Shown here: positions 8,732 to 18,329 of the stretch, piece after piece | How the letters are laid out: each line of letters opens with the position of its first letter | Numbering within the stretch: the stretch's first letter is position 1 | Source of the DNA: Prevotellaceae bacterium | GTDB lineage: Bacteria > Bacteroidota > Bacteroidia > Bacteroidales > Bacteroidaceae | Length of the DNA: 62,386 nucleotides | Reading direction: 5' to 3' | Assembly: GCA_021204865.1 (NCBI GenBank) | Contig: JAJPYQ010000052.1 | Location: forward strand, 1-62,386 | Translations under genes and position numbers: made by a program | The notes under the pieces: generated by a model | Told to the model about the DNA's origin: nothing | Database searches by the model: none | Seen by the model: only the letters and a program-made list of their open reading frames with translations

Positions 8732-8958
8732 TTGTCTGCCTTCTCCTTTGGCTTGTGCATTATGCCGTAGGTCATGAAGATGAAGCCGAGGAAGCAAACT
8801 ATCGGGGCTACCTTTATGCGCCTAACGCTGAAGATGCTTGGGTCGAAATGCCCCTCGTAGCTGCCGCTCCCCGACATCAGGATGAAGCCAACTATAATGA
8901 CCGCCATCCCCACAGCGAGCAGGATGTAGTTTGTCTTGTTGAATGCGAAGTCTCTCAT
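8728..8958 (-). CDS. DUF3098 small membrane protein
   Basis: Protein of 76 residues with two hydrophobic segments (about 11-28 and 51-67) separated by [21 protein letters not shown], matching the Bacteroidetes DUF3098 family found between ftsX and uppP. It probably sits in the inner membrane; its function is not known. It overlaps uppP by four bases (ATGA), which supports coupling and suggests a role in envelope growth. Confidence 0.85.
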   Translation of the reverse strand: MRDFAFNKTNYILLAVGMAVIIVGFILMSGSGSYEGHFDPSIFSVRRIKVAPIVCFLGFIFMTYGIMHKPKEKADK

Positions 8959-8973
8959 ATCTTTAATCTTTTG

Positions 8974-9843
8974 TTATCCATACAGTTCGCTCTCCCTCAT
9001 CCCCAAGAAATGCCCCACGCTGACGAAGGTGCATATCAGGGTGAGCAGCAGTCCGCAGACCATCACCGAGGCACCCGTGATGAGGATGTTCTCCAGTGGC
9101 ACGTATTCTGTCATCGTGCGGTCGTATTCCCACAGCAGCCGCAGTCCCGCCAGCAGGGCAGCGTCTGCAAGAATGCCTGAACTCAACCCAATCCAGAACG
9201 CTCGCGCCATGAAGGGTCGTCGGATGAAGCCCCAGCTTGCCCCTACAAGCTTCATGGTGTGGATTACAAAGCGCCTCGAGTAGACGCTAAGGCGTACGGT
9301 GTTGTTTATCAAGACAAGCGTTATCAGCATCAGAACAACCGCCACCCCGAGCAGCACGTAGCTGATCTTGTGCAGGTTGCTGTTCAGCCTCTCCACTATG
9401 TCCTTCTGATACACCACATCGCTCACCTGCGGGTTCTCACGCAGCACCTTGCTTATCCACAGCAGGCTGTCGGTGCAAGCGTACTGGGCTTGCAGGTTAA
9501 GCTCCAGCGAGGGGTTGAAGGGGTTCATCCCGAGGAACTCGGTAGGGTCAGTACCCATCGCCTCGCTCTGCTCCTTCAAGGCTTGCTCTTTGCTTATGTA
9601 GGTCACGGTCTTCGTCCACGCCTGCTTGCGCAGCGCTTTCTGGAATGCCTTTGCGGTGGAGTCCGTGGCCTCGTCGGCAAACAGCACCGTCACCGTAAGG
9701 CTCTGCCTCACGCTCTCGCTCATGTGCCTGGCTGTCAAGCCGCAAAGGATGGTCAGACCGAGCAAGATAAGCACGAACGTGGTGCTGATGGTGCTCGTTA
9801 CCGCCTGCCATCTGAGAGACCTGCTTTTCCTCTTCTTCTTCAT
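8974..9843 (-). CDS. ftsX: Cell-division permease FtsX
   Basis: FtsX is the membrane subunit of the FtsEX complex that relays septal signals to peptidoglycan hydrolases outside; 289 residues. The N-terminus is basic (KKKRKSRS), followed by one membrane segment, a periplasmic domain of about 120 residues and three further membrane segments near 165-185, 215-240 and 255-280, the expected FtsX topology. No ftsE is adjacent, as is common in Bacteroidetes. Confidence 0.9.
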   Translation of the reverse strand: MKKKRKSRSLRWQAVTSTISTTFVLILLGLTILCGLTARHMSESVRQSLTVTVLFADEATDSTAKAFQKALRKQAWTKTVTYISKEQALKEQSEAMGTDPTEFLGMNPFNPSLELNLQAQYACTDSLLWISKVLRENPQVSDVVYQKDIVERLNSNLHKISYVLLGVAVVLMLITLVLINNTVRLSVYSRRFVIHTMKLVGASWGFIRRPFMARAFWIGLSSGILADAALLAGLRLLWEYDRTMTEYVPLENILITGASVMVCGLLLTLICTFVSVGHFLGMRESELYG

Positions 9844-9858
9844 CTGTGCATTATTGCC

Positions 9859-11187
9859 TTACGATACAACCTCCCCTAAGAGCGTGGCGCTCGTGCTGCC
9901 CGTTATCCGCACCCTCAGCGTCTCGCCTATGCGGTGTGCGCCTCGCTCTATAATCGCCACCTTGTTCTGCTCCGTGCGTCCGTAGAGCTGGTCCGTAGAG
10001 CGGTGGCTCATCCCCTCCACGAGGATGTCGAACTCTCTGCCCTCGCACCTTCGGTTGCTCTCTGCCGAGAGTTCGTTCTGCAGGGCGATCAGCTCGTTCA
10101 AGCGCCTCACCTTGGTCTCCTCGCTCACGTCGTCCTTGAAGTGCGCACTTGCGTATGTGCCGGGTCGCTCGCTGTATTTGAAAGTGAAGGCGCTGTCGAA
10201 GCGGCATTCCCTCACGAGGCTCAGGCTCTGCTGGTGGTCCTGCTCCGTCTCCCCGCAGTAGCCCACGAAGATGTCGGTCGTTATGGCGCAGTCGGGCACT
10301 ATGCTGCGTATCGCCGCTATGCGGCTGAGGTACCATTCTCGTGTATACTTTCTGTTCATTCTTTTCAGCACCTCGTCGCTGCCGCTCTGCACTGGCAGGT
10401 GGACGTGGCGGCAGACGTTGGGCTCATCGGCTATCACCCTCAGCGTCTCGTCGCTCATGTCCTTGGGGTGGCTCGTGGTGAAGCGCACCCTCATCTCGGG
10501 CACTTCCCTTGCCACCAAGCGGAGCAGCGAGGGGAACGCGGTCTGTGTCACTGGGCAGCGGTAGCTGTTCACGTTCTGCCCCAGCAGCGTCACCTCCTTG
10601 TAGCCTCTCGCCTGCAAGTCTCTCGCCTCCCTGAGGATGCTCTCCGCCTCCCTGCTCCGCTCCCTTCCACGGGTATAGGGGACGACGCAGTAGTGGCAGA
10701 AGTTGTCGCACCCACGGGTGATGCTGATGAAGCCGCTCACACGCTGGCAGCTGATGCGCAGGGGCGTGACGCTCTGATAGGTCTCCGCCGGGCGCAGCTC
10801 GGTGTCTACAGCCTTCTCTCCCCGCTCCGCTCTCGCCATGAGCAGGGGCAGGGAGAGGTAAGCGTCAGGACCCGCCACGAGGTCAGCGCCATAGCGGTCT
10901 ATGAGCTCCTCCTTCACCCTTTGCGCCATGCAGCCCAGCACGCCCACCACGAGCCTTCGCCCTTTGCGTTTGAGAGAGCTTAGCGCCTCGAGCCGGCTGA
11001 CGACCTTGCGCTCGGCGTTGTCTCGCACCGAGCAGGTGTTGAGGAACACAGCGTCAGCCTCGTCCAGCCGCTGGCAAAGCTCGTAGCCCGCCTGCGCCAT
11101 GACAGAGGCGACCACCTCGCTGTCAGCCACGTTCATCTGGCAACCGTACGTCTCGATTAGCAGTCTCTTCGCTTCTGATGCGCACAT
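9859..11187 (-). CDS. miaB: tRNA-2-methylthio-N6-dimethylallyladenosine synthase MiaB
   Basis: Radical SAM methylthiotransferase that modifies A37 of tRNAs reading UNN codons. The auxiliary-cluster Cys are at 16, 52 and 86 (ETYGCQMN, NTCSVR, LGCMAQR); the radical SAM motif CDNFCHYC has Cys at 160, 164 and 167; a TRAM domain lies at the C-terminus. A TTG nine bases upstream is possible, but it overlaps the -7 promoter element at 11194-11201, so I choose the ATG at 11187 (442 residues). With the promoter this close the transcript may be leaderless. First gene of the seven-gene operon. Confidence 0.95.
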   Translation of the reverse strand: MCASEAKRLLIETYGCQMNVADSEVVASVMAQAGYELCQRLDEADAVFLNTCSVRDNAERKVVSRLEALSSLKRKGRRLVVGVLGCMAQRVKEELIDRYGADLVAGPDAYLSLPLLMARAERGEKAVDTELRPAETYQSVTPLRISCQRVSGFISITRGCDNFCHYCVVPYTRGRERSREAESILREARDLQARGYKEVTLLGQNVNSYRCPVTQTAFPSLLRLVAREVPEMRVRFTTSHPKDMSDETLRVIADEPNVCRHVHLPVQSGSDEVLKRMNRKYTREWYLSRIAAIRSIVPDCAITTDIFVGYCGETEQDHQQSLSLVRECRFDSAFTFKYSERPGTYASAHFKDDVSEETKVRRLNELIALQNELSAESNRRCEGREFDILVEGMSHRSTDQLYGRTEQNKVAIIERGAHRIGETLRVRITGSTSATLLGEVVS

Positions 11188-11193
11188 TCTCGG

Positions 11194-11201
11194 CAAAGTT
11201 A
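11194..11201 (-). promoter_or_regulatory. -7 promoter element six bases before miaB ATG
   Basis: The minus strand reads TAACTTTG, ending six bases before the ATG at 11187. Since Bacteroidetes start transcription a few bases after this element, the mRNA would have almost no leader. Confidence 0.6.
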
Positions 11202-11451
11202 CTAAAACTCAAGGCAAGGCGCAACTTAATCTGCCACAAATCTTCGAGGCTGGCAGCCTTGTTTCTTCAATTCTCAAAGATCGCTTCGAGGCAAGCCAGA
11301 CGAATTAGCCATACCCTGAAATCGAATGGGGGAGACAGGCTGATGCCATCGCTGTAAAAATAAAGTTCTATCGGTCCAGCCCCTTGACACTTTTCTGCCA
11401 CAAACCTGAAATAAAGTTCGCCCAGTGCTTGCTCATTTGCTGGTTTTGCCG
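11202..11451. other. Divergent intergenic region, no gene seen
   Basis: About 250 bp between the miaB and CoA-transferase promoters with no credible frame. Two short direct repeats are visible: TCTGCCACAAA near 11229 and again near 11393, and AAATAAAGTTC near 11356 and again near 11409. They could be regulator sites for the CoA-transferase, but nothing else supports that. Confidence 0.4.
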
Positions 11452-11459
11452 TACCTTTG
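11452..11459 (+). promoter_or_regulatory. -7 promoter element for CoA-transferase gene
   Basis: TACCTTTG matches TAnnTTTG; a TTG at 11429-11431 is 20 bases upstream, the normal -33 spacing. The ATG at 11468 follows after only eight bases. Confidence 0.65.
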
Positions 11460-11467
11460 CAACGTAA

Positions 11468-12988
11468 ATGAGCGATATGAGATTCAACAAGATCACGGCT
11501 GAGGAAGCCGCATTGATGGTACAGAACGGGCAGACCATAGGGGTGAGCGGCTTCACCCCGGCAGGCACTGCCAAGTGCACCCCGGCAGCCATCGCCAGGC
11601 GAGCCGAGCAGGAGCACGAAGCGGGAAGAGAGTACAAAGTGAGTGTCTACACCGGAGCGTCCACGGGCCCGAGCTGCGACGGTGACCTCAGCAACTCACA
11701 CGCCATCGACTTCCGCGCCCCCTACACCACCAACGGGGACTTCCGCAAGCACGTGAATCTGGGCGAGCTGCGCTACAGCGACCTCTGCCTCTCCAACATG
11801 GCAACGCAGCTGCGACAAGGCTACCTCGGCAAGGTGCACTGGGCTATCATCGAGGCTTGCGACATTGAGCTTGCGGGCAGCAAGGCGCGCATCTTCCTTA
11901 CCGCAGCAGGAGGCATAAGCCCCACCCTCTGCCGCCTCGCCACGGAGGGCATCATTGTGGAGCTGAACGCCTTCCACAGCAAGTCGAGCAAGGGCATACA
12001 CGATGTCTACGAGATTGAGGACCACCCCTTCCGCACCCCCGTGCCCATCACCAAGGCGAGCGACCGCATAGGGAAGCCTTACATCGAGGTGGACGCGAGC
12101 CGCATAGTGGGAGTGATAGAATGCGACCTGCCCGACGAGGCGAGAGCCTTCAAGGACGCAGACCCCGTCACCACGCACATCGGACAGAACGTGGCTGACT
12201 TCCTTCTGAAGAACCTGCGCGAGGGGCTCATACCGAAGTCGTTCCTCAACCTGCAGAGCGGTGTGGGCAGCGGCGCTAACGCTGTGCTGGGTGCCCTGGG
12301 CGAATGCGAGGAGGTGCCTAACTTCAACATCTTCACCGAGGTGTTGCAAGACGCGCCGGTGCACCTGATGCAGGAGGGAAGGGTGCTAAGCGCCAGCGCC
12401 TGCTCGCTGACGGTGACGAAAGAATGCATACAAGGCATATACGACAACATTGACTTCTTCAAGCATCGCCTCGTGCTGCGCCCCTCCGAGATAAGCAACT
12501 GCCCCGAGGTGATAGCACGACTGGGGGTCTGCGCCCTGAACACCGCCATCGAGGTGGACCTCTACGGGCACGCCAACAGCACCAAGATATGCGGCACGAA
12601 GATGATGAACGGCATAGGCGGGGCGGCTGACTTCATCAACAACGCCTACCTCAGCATCTTCACCTGCGGCAGCACCACGAAGGGCGGCGCGATTAGCAGC
12701 ATAGTGCCGTTCGCCAGCCACATAGACAGCACAAACCACTACATCGACGCTGTAATCACCGAGTACGGAGTGGCTGACCTGAGGCATAAGTGCGACCGCG
12801 AGAAGGCAAGGGAGATGATAAAGGTGGCGCATCCCGACTACCGCCCCCTGCTTGAAGAATATCTGACGCTGGCTGAGAAGAGAGGCGGACACACACCTCA
12901 CGTGCTGAGCGCGGCTTTCGCTATGCACGACACGTTCCAGCGTAAGGGCGACATGCGCCTGACGGACTTCTCGGAGTACATAAAGTGA
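11468..12988 (+). CDS. Acetyl-CoA hydrolase/succinate CoA-transferase family protein
   Basis: Protein of 506 residues of the Cat1/AarC class, which moves CoA between succinyl-CoA and acetate (or hydrolyses acetyl-CoA) and so links acetate formation to succinate metabolism in fermenters. The catalytic Glu is in FTEVLQD (E291), with the CoA-loop GVGSGAN at 265-271 and ITEYGVADLR near 427. Cytoplasmic. It has its own promoter, possibly with a very short leader. The stop overlaps the GTG start of the following GH84 gene. Confidence 0.9.
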   Translation: MSDMRFNKITAEEAALMVQNGQTIGVSGFTPAGTAKCTPAAIARRAEQEHEAGREYKVSVYTGASTGPSCDGDLSNSHAIDFRAPYTTNGDFRKHVNLGELRYSDLCLSNMATQLRQGYLGKVHWAIIEACDIELAGSKARIFLTAAGGISPTLCRLATEGIIVELNAFHSKSSKGIHDVYEIEDHPFRTPVPITKASDRIGKPYIEVDASRIVGVIECDLPDEARAFKDADPVTTHIGQNVADFLLKNLREGLIPKSFLNLQSGVGSGANAVLGALGECEEVPNFNIFTEVLQDAPVHLMQEGRVLSASACSLTVTKECIQGIYDNIDFFKHRLVLRPSEISNCPEVIARLGVCALNTAIEVDLYGHANSTKICGTKMMNGIGGAADFINNAYLSIFTCGSTTKGGAISSIVPFASHIDSTNHYIDAVITEYGVADLRHKCDREKAREMIKVAHPDYRPLLEEYLTLAEKRGGHTPHVLSAAFAMHDTFQRKGDMRLTDFSEYIK

Positions 12989-15165
12989 GAAGTACTTTCG
13001 GGCTTGCCTGCCGCCTCGCTGCTTGCCTCTGCCTCTATGCCCTGACGGGCGTGGCACAAACCGTGTCACCGCTGCCCCAAGAGGCGAGCTTTGGAGCTGC
13101 GGCTTTCCCCTGCACAACAAAGTTCTATCTCGTAGGCGAGAAAGACGCTGACAAAGACGCTGTCTCGCTACTGAAGGATGGAGGCTTGACAACCACCGAC
13201 AAGCAAGCTATTAGGCTGCTTATAGGCGAGGCAGGCGACAAGGCGGTTAAGCCTTACCTCAGGCTGATCCCCGATGCGGAGCAAGGCTACTACCTAAAGG
13301 TGAGCCCCACGGAGGTGGTGATAGCTGGCAGGGACGGGGAGGGAACGTTCTACGGTGTGCAGACTTTCCTGCAACTGATGGGCGAACCCCAAGTGGCGGA
13401 GTGCGTGATAAGAGACTGGCCCTCAGTGCCTTGCAGAGGCGTGATAGAGGGGTTCTACGGCAATCCGTGGTCGCACGAGGATAGGTTGCGCCAGTTCGAT
13501 TTCTACGGCAAAAATAAGCTTAACTGCTACGTCTACGGGCCCAAGGACGACCCTTACCACCGTGCGCACTGGAGAGAGCCGTACCCCGAGACGGAGGCGC
13601 AGCGTATAAGCGAACTGGTGGCAGCTGCTCACCGCAACAAAGTGCAGTTCGTGTGGGCAATCCACCCTGGGGGCGACATTCGCTGGACTAAGGATGACAG
13701 CCTTGCAATAGTCAATAAACTGCAACAGATGTACAAGCTGGGGGTACGCTCCTTCGCTGTCTTCTTCGACGACATATCAGGCGAGGGGGCTAAGGCGACG
13801 AAGCAGGCTGCCTTGCTCAACTACATCACGGACGAGTTCGTGAGAAAGAACAGGGACGTTAACCCCCTGATCATCTGCCCTACAGACTACAACAAATCGT
13901 GGGCTGGCAAGACTTACCTCCCCACGCTTGGCAAGGAACTTTATCCTGACATCCGCATTATGTGGACGGGTAGCGGTGTGGTGGATATGATTGAGCTGGA
14001 CGACCTCGATTGGGTGAACCCGAGGATAGGGAGAAAGGCTTTCATCTGGCTTAACTACCCCGTGAATGATTACTGTCAGAGCCGCCTGCTGATGGGCAAG
14101 ACCTACGGCAACGGACTGGATATATGCAGCGAGGTGAGCGGGTTTTGCAGCAACCCGATGGAGTATGCCGAGGCTTCAAAAGTCAGTCTCTACAGCATAG
14201 CAGACTACACTTGGAACATGCCTGCCTACGACCCCACCGCCTCGTGGCAAAGGGCTATGCGGACGCTGATGCCGACATCGAGTGACGCGTTCCGGTTCTT
14301 CTGCGAGAATAACGTGGACATTGGCAAGTCGGGGCACGGGCTGAGGCGTGAGGGAGAGTCGGAGGAGTTCGTCTCGCTGGAGAGGAATGAGCAGATGGAG
14401 GCATATTTCCGCAAGATGATAGCCAGCGCCTCGGAGCTTTTGCTTGACAGTGTTAACCAACCCTATATGCTCCAAGAGATTGCCCCATGGGTGCGCAGCA
14501 TGGCTCTGCTGGGCGAAAGGGGCTTGCTGGTGTGCCGTATGCAGGAGGACTTGGATAAAGCCGATACGGTGGCGTTTATCGGCCACTATAAGGCGGAGCA
14601 GGAGGCTTATGCGAGGCAGAAAAGCATCGTGAGCCGTGGCTACGAGGGCAGCATAATGAAGGCGAAACCCCTGGTGAGCGGCAGCGTCGTCTCCCCTTGG
14701 GTAAGCTCCACGCTCGACAGCCTCACCGACGCCTACCTTAAGCTTCACACTTACGGGGCTGACCTGCTGCCTGTTCGCAGCATAAAGGAAGGGGAGTATC
14801 TTATCACTGTTGACGGCAAATATCTTAGCAACGTGCAAGGCTCTCTCGCCTTCCTTGCAGAGCGGGACAGCATAAACCCGCAGCGACAGCAATGGATTGT
14901 CGAGGCAGACCCCTCAACACACCGCTACAAGATAAGCAACAAGCAGGACGGCAGCTTCTTGGACGAGCGTGGGACGTTGCGACAGCCCAATGAGCAAAGA
15001 CCTTTCAACCCCGCCCTACACACCTTCACACTCTCCCGCCAAGACGATAAGTACAGCATACGCCAAGCCCCCCAAGCTGGCGACGCTTACCTCTGCCCCG
15101 AAGAAAAACGCCTCACGGAAAGCCCCACGGAGCAGACTGTCTTCCGCTTCCAGTCCGTGGAGTGA
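12985..15165 (+). CDS. Secreted GH84 beta-N-acetylglucosaminidase
   Basis: Predicted exo-acting hexosaminidase (O-GlcNAcase/hyaluronidase family) of 726 residues, likely periplasmic or surface. A signal peptide ends near residue 24 (ALTGVAQ). A GH20-like N-terminal domain is followed by the catalytic barrel starting at RGVIEGFYGNPWSHEDR; the catalytic Asp pair is FFDD at 262-263, followed by ISGEG. The C-terminal 150 residues look like a beta domain. The start is GTG, overlapping the upstream TGA (GTGA), so it is coupled to the CoA-transferase. Likely role: removing GlcNAc from host mucin or other glycans. Confidence 0.9.
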   Translation: MRSTFGLACRLAACLCLYALTGVAQTVSPLPQEASFGAAAFPCTTKFYLVGEKDADKDAVSLLKDGGLTTTDKQAIRLLIGEAGDKAVKPYLRLIPDAEQGYYLKVSPTEVVIAGRDGEGTFYGVQTFLQLMGEPQVAECVIRDWPSVPCRGVIEGFYGNPWSHEDRLRQFDFYGKNKLNCYVYGPKDDPYHRAHWREPYPETEAQRISELVAAAHRNKVQFVWAIHPGGDIRWTKDDSLAIVNKLQQMYKLGVRSFAVFFDDISGEGAKATKQAALLNYITDEFVRKNRDVNPLIICPTDYNKSWAGKTYLPTLGKELYPDIRIMWTGSGVVDMIELDDLDWVNPRIGRKAFIWLNYPVNDYCQSRLLMGKTYGNGLDICSEVSGFCSNPMEYAEASKVSLYSIADYTWNMPAYDPTASWQRAMRTLMPTSSDAFRFFCENNVDIGKSGHGLRREGESEEFVSLERNEQMEAYFRKMIASASELLLDSVNQPYMLQEIAPWVRSMALLGERGLLVCRMQEDLDKADTVAFIGHYKAEQEAYARQKSIVSRGYEGSIMKAKPLVSGSVVSPWVSSTLDSLTDAYLKLHTYGADLLPVRSIKEGEYLITVDGKYLSNVQGSLAFLAERDSINPQRQQWIVEADPSTHRYKISNKQDGSFLDERGTLRQPNEQRPFNPALHTFTLSRQDDKYSIRQAPQAGDAYLCPEEKRLTESPTEQTVFRFQSVE

Positions 15166-15174
15166 AGCCTCTTG

Positions 15175-15240
15175 CCTTAAACCCTTGCCCCTGCCTGCTG
15201 TGCAAGGCAGTAGGACTGGCAGTGCGCCAAGCAGCAGGCG
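15175..15240. repeat. Inverted repeat after the GH84 gene
   Basis: GCCTGCTG near 15196 pairs with CAGCAGGC near 15232, with GGCAG/CTGGC-type pairing between them. It lies just downstream of the GH84 stop and may be a terminator, without a clear U-tract. Confidence 0.4.
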
Positions 15241-15259
15241 ACTTAAAGAGCGACATACA

Positions 15260-15475
15260 ATGAAAGTAGACAAGGATAATTGGCGAGACATAGACATCAA
15301 CGTCGACAGGTTGTGGCTTATCGGGTCACGACCTGAGGGCTGAAAGCCTTAGAGCAACTACCCAGGCAACTTCGAGCCGCAAGTGCCGTTATACTGCTTG
15401 TTTCCTGCAAGGGCGGACGTATGCCATTCTCCTTGCACTTGGCGCACATCCTGTCTTTCAACAGATTATGTTCAC
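15260..15475 (+). pseudogene. Remnant of the N-terminus of a DNA methyltransferase
   Basis: The frame starting at ATG 15260 reads MKVDKDNWRDIDINVDRLWLIG and hits TGA at 15341 and TAG at 15350, then continues in the same frame with SNYPGNFEPQVP. In intact DNA methyltransferases of the family I recall, a W-x-D/N-I-x-I-N-x-D-x-LW-I segment is followed by a HGNFxPQIP segment at this spacing. The downstream DVCHSPCTW could be a worn DPFxGSGT (motif I). No further methyltransferase sequence follows; the next gene is on the other strand. So this is the stump of a deleted and mutated gene, inferred from memory of the family, not from a search. Confidence 0.55.
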
Positions 15476-15524
15476 GTGTGAGAAGCTGGAAGTCACGCTT
15501 AAGCCTCTTGCCAGCGGGAAGGTG

Positions 15525-16055
15525 TCAGATGATGCCTTGCTCCTGCATCTGCCTTGCCGTCAGCTCCAGCTCGGCGTACCAAGCTTCCCCGAAGCGGCGT
15601 ATCAGGGGTTCACGCAGGAATTGGTAGACGTGTATGCCCTTTTGCATGCCAAGTGTGCGGGCAGCCTGGCAGATGTCCCAGCGGTGGTAGCTCAGCGTTA
15701 CGTACGAGCCGAGGCGCTTTTCCCTAATAGGATAGAGGTGGCAACTGATGGGGCGGGGGCTGAGCAGGCAGCCGTCCTGCCCTCGGAACACGCAGTTGCC
15801 GCCATGGATAATGCTTGTCACAAGCTCGCCCTCAGGGTCAGGGTATGCCACGCCTCTGCGGTCAATCTCCGCCTGCGCCGCTGCACTAAGCCGCTGCCAC
15901 AAGTCGTCGAGGCTATCCTCTATGCGGGCAATCTCCTCAGGGGTGACGGGAGCGCCAGCGTCGCCCTCCTCGCAGCACCGCCCTTGGCAGGCACTAATGT
16001 CGCAGCAGAAGCACTCCGTCAGTATGTCGCTGTGGACTATGACCTCGCCCACCAT
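15525..16055 (-). CDS. DUF3109 cysteine-rich protein
   Basis: Protein of 176 residues starting at the ATG at 16055 (MVGEVIVHSDIL); the longer frame overlaps ung. Cysteines cluster in ECFCCDISACQGRCC near the N-terminus, with further Cys in GGNCVF, DGCLL and ISCHLYPIR. This matches the Bacteroidetes DUF3109 family, related to the YkgJ-type zinc or iron-sulfur cluster proteins. Function is unknown. It follows ung by about 20 bases. Confidence 0.85.
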   Translation of the reverse strand: MVGEVIVHSDILTECFCCDISACQGRCCEEGDAGAPVTPEEIARIEDSLDDLWQRLSAAAQAEIDRRGVAYPDPEGELVTSIIHGGNCVFRGQDGCLLSPRPISCHLYPIREKRLGSYVTLSYHRWDICQAARTLGMQKGIHVYQFLREPLIRRFGEAWYAELELTARQMQEQGII

Positions 16056-16074
16056 TAAGGGCAGCCCCACTGCC

Positions 16075-16737
16075 TTACCACTCGATTGGCTCTTGCCCAT
16101 GGCTTGTGAGATACTCGTTGCAGAGCTTGAAGTGGTTGTTGCCGAAGAAGCCTCGGAAGGCGCTCAAGGGGCTTGGATGGGCGGAGCGCAGCACACAATG
16201 GCGTGAAGCGTCTATGAGGCTTGCCTTCTGCCCCGCAGGCGAACCCCAAAGCAGGAACACCAGCCCCTCCTTCCTTGCGTTAAGCAGGGAGATTACGGCG
16301 TTGGTGAACTGCTCCCAGCCTTGGTTAGCGTGGCTGAAGGCTTGGTGCGCCCTCACCGTCAGGCACGTGTTAAGCAGGAAGACCCCCTGCCTTGCCCAGC
16401 GTGTCAGGTTGCCGCTCTGGGGGATAGGCGCACCCGTCTCGCTCTCAATCTCTTGGAAGATGTTGCGCAGCGAGGGAGGGAAAGGCACTCCGTCCTGCAC
16501 AGAGAAGCAAAGCCCGTGCGCCTGCCCCGGCTCGTGGTATGGGTCTTGCCCAAGGATGACCACCTTGACCTTAGGGAAAGGGGTCTGAGAGAAAGCGTTG
16601 AAGATAAGACTGCCGGGAGGGAAGCACTGCCCCGAGGCGTACTCTCTGTGTATATACTGAACGAGGCTGCGGAAGTAAGGCTTCTCGAACTCAGGCGCAA
16701 GCAACGCCTTCCACGACGGTTCGATGTTTACCTCCAC
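16075..16737 (-). CDS. ung: Uracil-DNA glycosylase
   Basis: Family 1 UDG, 220 residues, removing uracil from DNA in base excision repair. The catalytic Asp is in VVILGQDPYHEPGQAHG (D65), and the DNA-intercalating loop HPSPLSA is present near residue 187. Length is usual. It lies about 27 bases after gpmI on the same strand. Confidence 0.96.
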   Translation of the reverse strand: MEVNIEPSWKALLAPEFEKPYFRSLVQYIHREYASGQCFPPGSLIFNAFSQTPFPKVKVVILGQDPYHEPGQAHGLCFSVQDGVPFPPSLRNIFQEIESETGAPIPQSGNLTRWARQGVFLLNTCLTVRAHQAFSHANQGWEQFTNAVISLLNARKEGLVFLLWGSPAGQKASLIDASRHCVLRSAHPSPLSAFRGFFGNNHFKLCNEYLTSHGQEPIEW

Positions 16738-16764
16738 AGCCCCGTGCTTCTTAGGGTTAGGCTC

Positions 16765-18282
16765 TTAGCTGATGAGGCAATGCCCCGTCATCTCCGCAGG
16801 CTGCTCCAGCCCCATTATGTACAGGATGCTCGGAGCAACGTCAGCGAGCACGCCGTTCTCCACGTGCGCCTGCTTGTTCTCGGTAACGTAGATGAACGGC
16901 ACCTCGTTGAGCGAGTGAGCCGTGTTGGGCGAGCCGTCGGGGTTGACAGCGTTGTCGGCGTTGCCGTGGTCGGCTATCAGGATGACCTCGTAGCCCGTCT
17001 GCTTGGCAGTCTCCATCACCTCGCTCACGCACTTGTCCACCGCAACCACCGCCTTCTCTATAGCCTCGTAGACACCCGTATGCCCCACCATGTCCCCGTT
17101 GGCGAAGTTAACGACGATGAAGTCGTACTTGTTCTCCTTGATGGCGGCAACCAGCTTGTCCTTCACCTCGTAGGCGCTCATCTCAGGCTTAAGGTCGTAG
17201 GTCTGCACCTTCGGGCTTGCCACCAGTATGCGGTCCTCGCCCTCGAAGGGAGCCTCACGCCCACCGTTGAAGAAGAAGGTGACGTGTGCGTACTTCTCCG
17301 TCTCTGCCGTGTGCAGCTGCACCTTCCCTTGCGAGGAGAGGTACTCGCCCAGCGTGTTCGTGACGTTCTCCTTGGGGAAGAGGATGTGCAGCCCCTTGAA
17401 GTTAGCGTCGTAGGGGGTCATGCAGTAGTATTGCAGCTCTGGTATCGTGTGCATCCCCATTTCAGGCATATCCTGCTGCGTAAGCACGATGGTGAGTTCC
17501 TTTGCCCGGTCGTTGCGGAAGTTGAAGAAGATGACCACGTCTCCCTCCTTTATCGTCCCGTCGACGGTGCTGTTGTTGATGGGCTTGATGAACTCGTCCG
17601 TCACGCCCTCGTCGTAGCTCTCCTCCGTTGCCTGCACCATGTTGGTTGCCTGCTTCCCCTCGCCGCTCACCAGCAGGTCGTAGGCAGCCTTGATGCGCTC
17701 CCAGCGCTTGTCCCTGTCCATCGCGTAGAAGCGCCCCACGATGCTTGCGATGGCAGCGTTGCCGCACTCCGCGCACTTGCTCTCCACCTCGGCTATGAAG
17801 CCCTTGCCGCTCTTCGGGTCGGTGTCACGCCCGTCCATGAAGCAGTGCACGAAGGTGTTGCTGACCCCGTACTCCTTGCCTATCTCGATGAGCTTGAAGA
17901 GGTGGTCGAGCGAGCTGTGCACGCCGCCGTCCGATGTCAGCCCCATCAGGTGCACGCTCTTGGCGTTAGCCTTGGCGTACTCGTATGCGCTTACGATCTC
18001 AGGGTTCCTGAGGATGCTGCCGTCTGCGCAGGCTCGGTTGATCTTCACCAAGTCCTGATAGACGATGCGCCCCGCGCCGATGTTCAGGTGACCCACCTCC
18101 GAGTTGCCCATCTGCCCGTCAGGCAGTCCGACGTTCTCCCCGCTCGCCTTGAGGCGGCTGTGAGGGTAGGTCGCGTTAAGATAGTCCATATAAGGGGTGG
18201 GAGTGTTGAATATCACGTCACCCTTCCCGCGGTTGCCGATGCCCCAACCGTCGAGTATCACAAGGATTGCTTTCTTCTTCAT
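16765..18282 (-). CDS. gpmI: 2,3-bisphosphoglycerate-independent phosphoglycerate mutase
   Basis: Glycolytic enzyme interconverting 3- and 2-phosphoglycerate with two Mn ions, 505 residues. The metal-binding ILDGWG is at residues 9-14, the phosphoserine nucleophile is S61 in [14 protein letters not shown], and the second metal site includes ADHGNAD near residue 435 with [12 protein letters not shown] TAnnTTTG promoter lies 40 bases upstream. Confidence 0.96.
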   Translation of the reverse strand: MKKKAILVILDGWGIGNRGKGDVIFNTPTPYMDYLNATYPHSRLKASGENVGLPDGQMGNSEVGHLNIGAGRIVYQDLVKINRACADGSILRNPEIVSAYEYAKANAKSVHLMGLTSDGGVHSSLDHLFKLIEIGKEYGVSNTFVHCFMDGRDTDPKSGKGFIAEVESKCAECGNAAIASIVGRFYAMDRDKRWERIKAAYDLLVSGEGKQATNMVQATEESYDEGVTDEFIKPINNSTVDGTIKEGDVVIFFNFRNDRAKELTIVLTQQDMPEMGMHTIPELQYYCMTPYDANFKGLHILFPKENVTNTLGEYLSSQGKVQLHTAETEKYAHVTFFFNGGREAPFEGEDRILVASPKVQTYDLKPEMSAYEVKDKLVAAIKENKYDFIVVNFANGDMVGHTGVYEAIEKAVVAVDKCVSEVMETAKQTGYEVILIADHGNADNAVNPDGSPNTAHSLNEVPFIYVTENKQAHVENGVLADVAPSILYIMGLEQPAEMTGHCLIS

Positions 18283-18321
18283 AGTCGTTTGTTCCTTTCT
18301 TTAGCTGTTTTTATCCGAGTG

Positions 18322-18329
18322 CAAAGGTA
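18322..18329 (-). promoter_or_regulatory. -7 promoter element for gpmI
   Basis: The minus strand reads TACCTTTG, 39 bases before the gpmI ATG, matching TAnnTTTG. Confidence 0.55.
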
